This document shows, piece by piece, positions 58,318-64,000 of a DNA stretch of 64,000 nt (position 1 is the first letter of the stretch; every line of letters begins with the position of its first letter). A program made the position numbers and the translations under genes. The stretch comes from Candidatus Helarchaeota archaeon (GTDB taxonomy: Archaea; Asgardarchaeota; Lokiarchaeia; Helarchaeales; RDOG01): positions 620,001-684,000 of the forward strand of contig JAHPZH010000002.1 in the NCBI GenBank assembly GCA_019058315.1. Reading direction: 5' to 3'. The notes under the pieces are model-generated. The model searched no databases and was not told the DNA's origin. It saw only the letters and a list, made by a program, of their open reading frames with translations.

Positions 58318-60000
58318 TTAAGAAGATAATACTGCTAAAATTTTCTTCCAATAATACTCATTCTCCCAATTTTCGTTATTTTTTATTTTTTGAGATATTT
58401 CATGTAATACATCCCTGAACTTTAACGAATCAATATAATTTATTTTTGGAGCTATAATTCCTAACATATACGGACGTTCTTTCCCTCTAAAGTTCGGATC
58501 GGGTAAAGCATCAAAGAAAATGTAACCATCCATTTTGATATTTTCTATATTTAGTAAAATTCCCTGAGCCTCAGTAATATAGGCTTGACCATAAATAGAA
58601 CTAATTGCATTGTATAATTGAAATCCTATATCATTAATAGGAAAAGGGAATTTGTGTTCTTTTGGAAAATAATCTTTCAAATATGGACCCATTTTATCAT
58701 GCCAATCCATTAAAAATAATATTAAACTACTCTTTTCTTGATTCGAAATTGAAGGTTTGATTTCTATCTTTAATGATGAAAATAACTCTTTCATTTTTCT
58801 ATTAACCATTTGAATTTGCCTATTTCTTTTTTCTTGAGCCCGTTTCTGAGATGTAATATCAATTATTACCCCTCCTAATCCAATAAGTTCACCGCCTTTA
58901 TAAATTCGTCGAATATGAATCCTAGCCCAAAATTTTGACCCACCCTTTTTTTCCATTAAGTACTCTTTTGAGGTTAAATTTTTTCTTTTAAAACTAGAAT
59001 TAATATATGTCAAAGCTCTAGTTCTATCCTTAATGGATAAGAATTTTGAAAAATTTAATCCATCCTTAAACTCTTCATTCGAATAACCAAATTTTTCGAA
59101 TCCGCTTTTATTTATATAAACAAAATTTAAATTTTGATCAATTTCAAAAACTATACTTGGGAGTAAATCTAAGGTTTCTCTGTATTTTTCTTCAGATCTT
59201 TTTAACTTTTCTTCTGCAATATTTTGTTCGATTCTAAACTTCAATCGTTTTCCAATATCTTTTAATAATTTCTGTTCTTCTTCAAGAAATGGTCTATCCT
59301 CTAAATAAAAAACTTCAAGAATCATTAATTGGTCTGCTATTTCTATTTTAGATGTTATTTTCCATCCTGTTTCTTTGAATATTATTAATTTATATTCTTT
59401 ATCTCTATATATAATTCTCGTAGAAATTAATTTTGGATATTGAAAACCTGATGGGATTACACCAAGAATTTTGTAAATTAGTTCATCTAATGAAATATTG
59501 GGTTTATCAAGGATATTAGAAACTTTAAATATCGCATTTAACTTTTTAATTCGTTCTTGAAGCTTTTTTCCACTTTTAACTAACCTTAATTCTGCTCTTT
59601 TCTTTTTAGTTAACTCTATAAATATGACTAAAAGAGCTTTTTTTCTATTATAAATGACAAAATTAGTGTATATTTCAACCCATTTTATTTTTCCAGATTT
59701 AGTAATAATTTGTTCAATATAATATTTAATAAAATCCCTCCCTGTACGCATTATTTTTTTTGACCTTTCTATAATAACCGGTTTATCTTGAGGAAGAAAT
59801 ATTTTATAAAATTCATTTTTCGACCATTTAAGAATTTCTTTTACCGAATATCCCAGTAATTTTGCTATTGGGTTATTTGCATATTTGACTACATTATCTT
59901 GAATAATAAAAATTCCTACGGGAATTTTGCTGCTAATTATTTTAAACTTCTCTTCTGATTCTCCTAATTTTTCTTTCAAATTTTTTAATTCAATATTCAT
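58318..60000 (-). CDS. PAS/GAF-type sensor with C-terminal longin-like domain
   Basis: 560 residues, no membrane segment. PAS 1 at about 14-130 (FKIISSKIPVGIFIIQDNVV ... GYSVKEIL). A GAF-like region at about 150-260. PAS 2 at about 270-395 (YRETLDLLPSIVFEIDQN ... GYSNEEF, ending VIIDITSQKRAQEKR). A helical linker, then a domain at 425-545 (SSLILFLMDWHDKMGPYLK ... PYMLGIIAPKI), which has the opening strand, D-x-x-x-GP turn and late strand of Asgard longin-like proteins. No histidine kinase or other output domain is present, so signalling probably works through the C-terminal domain. The longin call is tentative. Confidence 0.8.
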   Translation of the reverse strand: MNIELKNLKEKLGESEEKFKIISSKIPVGIFIIQDNVVKYANNPIAKLLGYSVKEILKWSKNEFYKIFLPQDKPVIIERSKKIMRTGRDFIKYYIEQIITKSGKIKWVEIYTNFVIYNRKKALLVIFIELTKKKRAELRLVKSGKKLQERIKKLNAIFKVSNILDKPNISLDELIYKILGVIPSGFQYPKLISTRIIYRDKEYKLIIFKETGWKITSKIEIADQLMILEVFYLEDRPFLEEEQKLLKDIGKRLKFRIEQNIAEEKLKRSEEKYRETLDLLPSIVFEIDQNLNFVYINKSGFEKFGYSNEEFKDGLNFSKFLSIKDRTRALTYINSSFKRKNLTSKEYLMEKKGGSKFWARIHIRRIYKGGELIGLGGVIIDITSQKRAQEKRNRQIQMVNRKMKELFSSLKIEIKPSISNQEKSSLILFLMDWHDKMGPYLKDYFPKEHKFPFPINDIGFQLYNAISSIYGQAYITEAQGILLNIENIKMDGYIFFDALPDPNFRGKERPYMLGIIAPKINYIDSLKFRDVLHEISQKIKNNENWENEYYWKKILAVLSS

Positions 60001-60436
60001 ATAAGTAATTCCCCGCTAATTTAAGATATTACTAAGCCATCAAATCAGAAACATTATCCTCTAAACAAATCTATGGTTCATTAAAACATTTTAGACCTAA
60101 ATTCCAAATTAATTATAAAAGAATTTTTAATAATTGTATGAAATTTAAAGAAACATTTCTTAAAAAGTTGTTGATTTATATTAAATAGATGTCGCTTACT
60201 CAATAAATTAAAATTATTAATAAATGCATTAAAAGCAATATTTATGAGTTAAAATGCTTTGATTTCTTTTATTATTTTCTTTTATTAAGTTTAAAGTCGC
60301 ATTTTTCTTTATTAAATAAAATAAAATGGTAAAACATATATCACTAGATCACTAGGACTTAATAGATCAAAATTTGAGTTTCTAGATAACCGATTTAATC
60401 AAGTTTAAATTTAAGATTCCAATCTATAATATTAAA
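60001..60436. other. Gene-free AT-rich stretch
   Basis: 436 bases with frequent stops in all frames. Only a short direct repeat (ATCACTAG twice, near 60340-60356) was noted. No RNA gene, promoter pattern of note or hairpin was seen. Confidence 0.4.
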
Positions 60437-60580
60437 TCAAAATGATTCTGAATTTTGGGGTTTCTTTCTTTTAGGCCGATTTAATAATATTAAAAAGTCG
60501 GTCTCTTCCCGAAAATTATTTATAGTTAAATTTATCTTTACACGATTTATTGCGAGTTTATCTCTTCTTAAATCCTCCAT
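60437..60580 (-). CDS. Possible small protein, 47 residues
   Basis: An ATG-initiated ORF, strongly charged (MEDLRRDKLAINRVKINL ... ending basic and polar). It begins one base after the stop of the next small ORF (60582-60695), and its first codons lie behind GGGTGAATAA of that ORF. The tight stop-start coupling is the main reason to list it. Family unknown. Confidence 0.35.
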   Translation of the reverse strand: MEDLRRDKLAINRVKINLTINNFREETDFLILLNRPKRKKPQNSESF

Positions 60581-60581
60581 T

Positions 60582-60695
60582 TTATTCACCCAAATATTTA
60601 TTGAGATCAATCAGTTTGCTATCTTTCTTTTTCAATTTATTTTCTTTTTCTAATTTGTCAACTAGGTTTGATAATTTTTTTATAGTTTCATCCAT
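60582..60695 (-). CDS. Possible small coiled-coil peptide, 37 residues
   Basis: An ATG-initiated ORF encoding an amphipathic Lys/Leu/Glu helix (IKKLSNLVDKLEKENKLKKK). It is directly followed by the 47-residue ORF on the same strand. No ribosome site is visible. Could be a tiny two-gene unit or chance. Confidence 0.35.
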   Translation of the reverse strand: MDETIKKLSNLVDKLEKENKLKKKDSKLIDLNKYLGE

Positions 60696-60732
60696 CAAAA
60701 AATTCAAAAGAAAGGGAAAATTTAAGGTGTTA

Positions 60733-60840
60733 AGTAAATAAAATTTGACTAGTCCAATTGAATAAAGTTAGTAAATTGATTTTTACTTTCTAAAATTTGT
60801 CCATTCTCCCTTTCTTTGAGGATCATTTATAAAATTTTGG
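60733..60840. repeat. Dispersed repeat, copy A (3' flank of the FG-GAP gene family)
   Basis: About 108 bases that match 63537-63642 closely, including TTTGACTAGT, GTTAGTAAA.TGATTTTTA and TTTCTAAAATTTGTC. In copy B this lies just after the stop of an FG-GAP gene, so it marks the 3' flank of a family member. Here the gene it once followed is gone except for a 5' remnant. Confidence 0.75.
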
Positions 60841-60872
60841 TAATGTTACAAAATTATATAGATGGAATGAAA

Positions 60873-60995
60873 AATGAGAAGATTCCGGAGTTACTGGAAT
60901 TTTTAGTATAGCTTGATAATTGTAGTACTAAGATAAAACATATAGAAAAAAGGATTATTTTCTTTCTATTTGTATTTTATAAATTCTCCGTAGAT
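60873..60995 (-). pseudogene. 5' remnant of an FG-GAP/VCBS secreted protein gene
   Basis: On the minus strand this segment matches the signal-peptide region of the gene at 61085-62482 (compare 62374-62495): ACTGGAATTT, TAGCTTGATAATTG and ATTTTCTTT are shared, with the AATTCTCC leader as well. The start codon is lost and a small deletion breaks the frame. Together with the 3' flank repeat beside it, it is what remains of a deleted third copy. Confidence 0.65.
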
Positions 60996-61084
60996 TTAAT
61001 GGGATTTTTAAGAATTTTATGATGTTTGATTAATTCTTTAAAAAAATAAAAAAATTCATGTAATGAAAGACTTTATATCGAGGT

Positions 61085-62482
61085 TCAGAGAGCCATAAGC
61101 AATAACAAGCTTATTATAATGTATATCCATGAAGGAATTGGTTCACATTCATATCCTTTTAAATAAAACGTGAAATTTCCTCTGCTGTTTCCTTCCATAC
61201 AGACTAAATCATTATACCCATAAATTACCACGTCATCGTAACCATTACTATTAGCATCTCCAAAATTTATAGGCCATTCTGCTGGTGATTCTCTCCATTC
61301 AGGTGGACAGAAGGCGGTATAATAACCATGAAGCGTCCAAATGACAGAACCATTATTTCCTGAAAGACAATACGTCGTGCTATCATTTATAGAGGTTCCA
61401 ACAACAACTTCTGGGATACCATCACCATTAACATCATTAATCCATGTCTGCATATGAAAGGAATGCGGAGTTGTCCTATTCCAGAGTTCAAAACTCGTAT
61501 TTCCATCTAAAATTTTAAGAACAGTTTGGTTAGAAGTATCCCCAAATTCAGGTATACTATCAGAATTTAGATCTGTAAGAACAACTTGACCGTAAATTGT
61601 TGAATGATCAATTAACACTGCACCATTAGATCCGTTACGAACCTTTGTAGCCCATCCCCCAATAAATTCAGGGTATTCATCGCCATTTATTTCTCCAAAA
61701 CGTTGTAGATATCCATTACCATCTGCTGTAATATTCCAAATTACAGTTCCGTTCTTCCCTCTTAATAGTGCTATATTATAATCAGTGCCAACTAAAACAT
61801 CATCAATATTATCACCATCGTGATCTGTATGAACTAGCAAAGATAGAATTCTTTTTGAAAAATCGTTATTCTCCCAAATCACAGATTGGCTTGATCCATC
61901 TATACACTTAACTCCACAACTGCCATTATCATCGAATCCTGCTATTAAAAAGTCACCAGTCCCATTAGTATTAACATCTTCCATTGTAGCCATATCTATA
62001 ATATCGTCATATATGTATCCTTCCCATATTATTAATTTACCGGAAGTCGGTGTCATCATCAAACTCCCATTACCAGTTAAAACTTTGAAATTACCATCGC
62101 CTTTTAGATTATACAAAACATCCGAAATTCCATCCCCATTAACATCATCTAGAAAAAGTATGAATTCACTTTCATGCTCTGGTTCCTCATACCAAATTAC
62201 TTCCCCCGTTGCACCATCAAGACAATAAATATGTTGGAGTGTTTTTACTATCAATTCGCCTATTCCATCACTATTAATATCAGTAAAATTAAAAATACCA
62301 TGAATTCTCATTGCTTTCGTAAGAAGTTTACTCCATATAAGTCCCTCGCTAGATGAAGAAAGATCCATTGATAACTGAGAAGATGTTGGAGTCACTGGAA
62401 TTTCTAGTAAAGTATAGCTTGATAATTGAAATACTAAGAAAACACAAATAGACAATATAATCATTTTCTTTTTATTTTTCAT
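61085..62482 (-). CDS. Secreted FG-GAP/VCBS repeat protein with TM anchor
   Basis: 465 residues. The N terminus KKKMIILSICVFLVFQLSS is a signal peptide. About seven repeats carry the calcium-type DxNxDGxxE/D loop (DINSDGIGE, DVNGDGISD, DVNTNGTGD, DHDGDNIDD, EINGDEYPE, DLNSDSIPE, DVNGDGIPE, DANSNGYDD), each followed by a strand with GNGSVIW-type PQQ-like turns, giving a beta-propeller like integrin alpha N-terminal regions. A C-terminal hydrophobic helix (SWIYIIISLLLLMAL) anchors it with no cytosolic tail. It probably works in adhesion or sensing at the surface. Two relatives lie within 3 kb. Confidence 0.9.
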   Translation of the reverse strand: MKNKKKMIILSICVFLVFQLSSYTLLEIPVTPTSSQLSMDLSSSSEGLIWSKLLTKAMRIHGIFNFTDINSDGIGELIVKTLQHIYCLDGATGEVIWYEEPEHESEFILFLDDVNGDGISDVLYNLKGDGNFKVLTGNGSLMMTPTSGKLIIWEGYIYDDIIDMATMEDVNTNGTGDFLIAGFDDNGSCGVKCIDGSSQSVIWENNDFSKRILSLLVHTDHDGDNIDDVLVGTDYNIALLRGKNGTVIWNITADGNGYLQRFGEINGDEYPEFIGGWATKVRNGSNGAVLIDHSTIYGQVVLTDLNSDSIPEFGDTSNQTVLKILDGNTSFELWNRTTPHSFHMQTWINDVNGDGIPEVVVGTSINDSTTYCLSGNNGSVIWTLHGYYTAFCPPEWRESPAEWPINFGDANSNGYDDVVIYGYNDLVCMEGNSRGNFTFYLKGYECEPIPSWIYIIISLLLLMAL

Positions 62483-62630
62483 TATTTCAATTCTCCTAAT
62501 TATTTGTCAAATACTTACTATAAATTGTGTAAAAGACAAATTATATTACATTAAAAATATTAATTTATAAAGATTTATAAAAAGGAAATTAATTGATAAT
62601 GATAATCTATTATTAAAAGAGGTTGAATTA

Positions 62631-62927
62631 ATGGATCTAGAAGAATATGAAAATCCATATAAGGTAGAAGTCTTTTCCTTTGTTGATTTAATGGATACTT
62701 TAATTAAATGGACAGTAAGGATTATGCCTAACAAAGATGAAAGCTATAAAATGGACATTCCCGATCTAAAAATATGTATAGATGCTAATAATAAACAAAA
62801 TATTGAAATTTCAATTCAAAAGGCTCGTTTATTTATTAAAGACGACAAAGGAAATGACATAAAACCCAAAGAAGTAGATATTAGAAATGAGGATTTTTTT
62901 CCTAAAGAAGCAATTTTGAAATTTTAA
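62631..62927 (+). CDS. Small hypothetical protein
   Basis: 98 residues. Predicted beta-rich middle (VRIMPNKDESYKMDIPDLKI, then IEISIQKARLFIKDD) with acidic ends. No signal peptide or cysteine. It is divergent from the FG-GAP gene at 61085 and preceded by AGAGG. I do not recognise it. Confidence 0.6.
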   Translation: MDLEEYENPYKVEVFSFVDLMDTLIKWTVRIMPNKDESYKMDIPDLKICIDANNKQNIEISIQKARLFIKDDKGNDIKPKEVDIRNEDFFPKEAILKF

Positions 62928-63090
62928 CACTCAATCTTTATATTTTATTGGAGATATACTATTGATGCCCGCATCTATTTTTTTGCTAAGATTTCATAAT
63001 AATCCATATCATTCAAAAAAAGGCCTCCCAGGACTTTCCTTCCGATTCTATTAATTTGAATTTAAACTTCCAAATTTTCAATTCAGAAAA

Positions 63091-63535
63091 TTAGGTTATA
63101 TTACTTACCAAAAAAAAAATAATCCCCCTATTTTTTAATTTAGGAATTTGCGAATTTATTGTCTCTTCGATGAGTGGATTTCCTTTAAGATAAATTTTTG
63201 TGCCTGTTCCAAGACCAAGATTATCTATAAGTGGTTGTAAATCCTGTATTTTGTTATTTTCAAGGTTTAATACTCTTATTTTGAGTAACCCTTCTAGTGG
63301 AGTTATATCTTGAATAGTTTTTCGATTTCTATATCCACCAAGATATAATTCTTCTAAATTATTTAATTCAGCAAGGGGTTCAATATCTTTAATACCATGA
63401 TCTGTAATTGATAGGTATTTTAGGTTTTCTAATTCTGCAATTGGATCAATATCTTCGATTTCTTCCCAAGCAGGATTTCCGTATTATTCAGCAGTTAATG
63501 TGCCTATGGGGTTATCGGTATATTCTCCAAGGGTT
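63091..63535 (-). pseudogene. Leucine-rich-repeat gene fragment with internal stop
   Basis: Read on the minus strand: LENLKYLSITDHGIKDIEPL, NNLEELYLGGYRN, then LLKIRVLNLENNKIQDLQPL and TGTKIYLKGNPL are internalin-type LRRs, the last resembling a typical LRR C-terminal cap. An in-frame TAA at 63484-63486 interrupts it, no start codon exists downstream of that stop, and the 5' end is cut by the FG-GAP flank repeat at 63537. A poly-A run (63110-63119) lies at its 3' end. It is a decayed gene, possibly inserted when the tandem array formed. Confidence 0.7.
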
Positions 63536-63536
63536 A

Positions 63537-63642
63537 GGTAAAGAAAATTTGACTAGTTAAATTGAATTGAGTTAGTAAACTGATTTTTAATTTCTAAAAT
63601 TTGTCTGTTATCTCGCTTTTTAGCATTATTTATAAAATTTTT
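63537..63642. repeat. Dispersed repeat, copy B (3' flank of the FG-GAP gene family)
   Basis: About 106 bases matching 60733-60840. It starts at the broken edge of the LRR fragment and lies 85 bases from the stop of the right-edge FG-GAP gene, so it is probably that family's native 3' flank. Confidence 0.75.
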
Positions 63643-63727
63643 GATTTATTTTCTGAATTCATTTAAAAAAATAATAATATGAAGATTAAAAAAAAAATAT
63701 TATAATATAAAGACTTTATATCGAGGT

Positions 63728-64000
63728 TCAGAGAGCCATAAGCAATAACAAGGTCATTATAATGTATATCCATGAAGGTATTGGTTCACATTCATATCCT
63801 TTTAAATAATATGTGAAATTCCCTTGACTATTTCCTTCTATACAGACTAAATCATTAAATCCAGCAGTTACTACGTCCTCGTAACCATTACCAGTAACAT
63901 CTCCAAGATTTATAAGCCATTCACACGTTGATTCCCTCCAACTAGGAGGACAGTCATATGTATAATAAACTTTGAGCGTCCAAATGACTGAACCATTATT
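63728..64000 (-). CDS. Second FG-GAP/VCBS secreted protein, N-terminus beyond window
   Basis: The last 90 codons of a close paralog of the gene at 61085-62482, reading from the right edge to TGA 63728-63730. NGSVIWTL, WRES, DVTGNGYEDVV, NDLVCIEGN, GNFTYYLKGYECEPIPSWIY and the terminal hydrophobic LLLLMAL are conserved, with no frame break. Only the C-terminal part (one repeat and the anchor) is visible. The near identity at the 3' end points to recent duplication or gene conversion. Confidence 0.85.
   Translation of the reverse strand, partial: NNGSVIWTLKVYYTYDCPPSWRESTCEWLINLGDVTGNGYEDVVTAGFNDLVCIEGNSQGNFTYYLKGYECEPIPSWIYIIMTLLLLMAL

Noticed and set aside
60550..60741. 63-residue plus-strand ORF of Phe/Leu/Ser-rich sequence
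   Set aside because: It is antisense to the better-looking small ORFs on the minus strand and has the composition of a shadow frame.

Overview
The window looks like part of an archaeal chromosome, most likely from an Asgard archaeon of the Lokiarchaeia/Promethearchaeia type. It is AT-rich, uses TTG/GTG starts and GGAGG-type ribosome sites, and has poly-T gene ends. It encodes archaeal TtuA, TrmI and PGK, Hdr/Mvh and CdhC proteins, giant surface proteins, a small GTPase, V4R and longin-like proteins, and UGA-containing selenoprotein genes followed by an RNA element that resembles a eukaryotic SECIS. The taxonomic call is an inference from gene content; no rRNA or other marker gene is present. 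No tRNA, rRNA, CRISPR array or intact transposon was found.

Layout. 1-1.1 kb: a secreted protein cut off by the left edge. 1.3-2.5 kb: a methyltransferase and a degenerate small GTPase. 2.9-19.6 kb: two giant surface proteins (3481 and 2033 residues), the second with a transmembrane helix and a cytoplasmic helical tail. 19.7-23.6 kb: hdrC-hdrB, two GcvH-like lipoyl carriers, and a CdhC-like acetyl-CoA synthase relative that has lost one nickel-binding cysteine. 23.7-29.0 kb: MobA-like protein, tRNA thiolase, tRNA m1A methyltransferase, and a tungsten aldehyde oxidoreductase with its Fe-S subunit. 29.1-38.3 kb: fatty acyl-CoA ligase, small metabolic and zinc proteins, a winged-helix regulator with a candidate operator, an F420/flavin LLM oxidoreductase, an enoyl-CoA hydratase, and an odd hairpin-rich stretch. 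38.4-43.3 kb: polyferredoxin, PGK, three related zinc-ribbon proteins and a bacterial-type GAPDH.

43.8-47.4 kb is the centrepiece: hdrA and mvhD, each interrupted by two in-frame UGA codons at conserved cysteine positions, then a SECIS-like RNA, then an FdhB/FrhB-like subunit. Read with selenocysteine these are intact genes for a flavin-based electron-bifurcating Hdr complex. HdrB/HdrC at 20 kb and the polyferredoxin at 38 kb could be partners.

47.5-54.2 kb: CPA2 antiporter, small hypotheticals, and a GlcD/HdrD-like 2-hydroxyacid oxidase pair. 54.3-60 kb: an LRR protein, an overlapping gene pair (V4R domain protein plus a protein with an appendage-like beta domain and a C-terminal longin-like domain), and a PAS sensor whose C terminus also looks longin-like. 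60-64 kb: a tandem family of secreted FG-GAP/VCBS proteins with one intact copy, one 5' remnant and one copy running off the right edge, plus an LRR pseudogene.

The energy genes (Hdr, Mvh, AOR, CdhC-like, GlcD/HdrD, LLM, acyl-CoA enzymes) suggest an anaerobe moving electrons among ferredoxin, F420, thiols and organic substrates. All functional calls come from reading motifs by eye; no database search was run.
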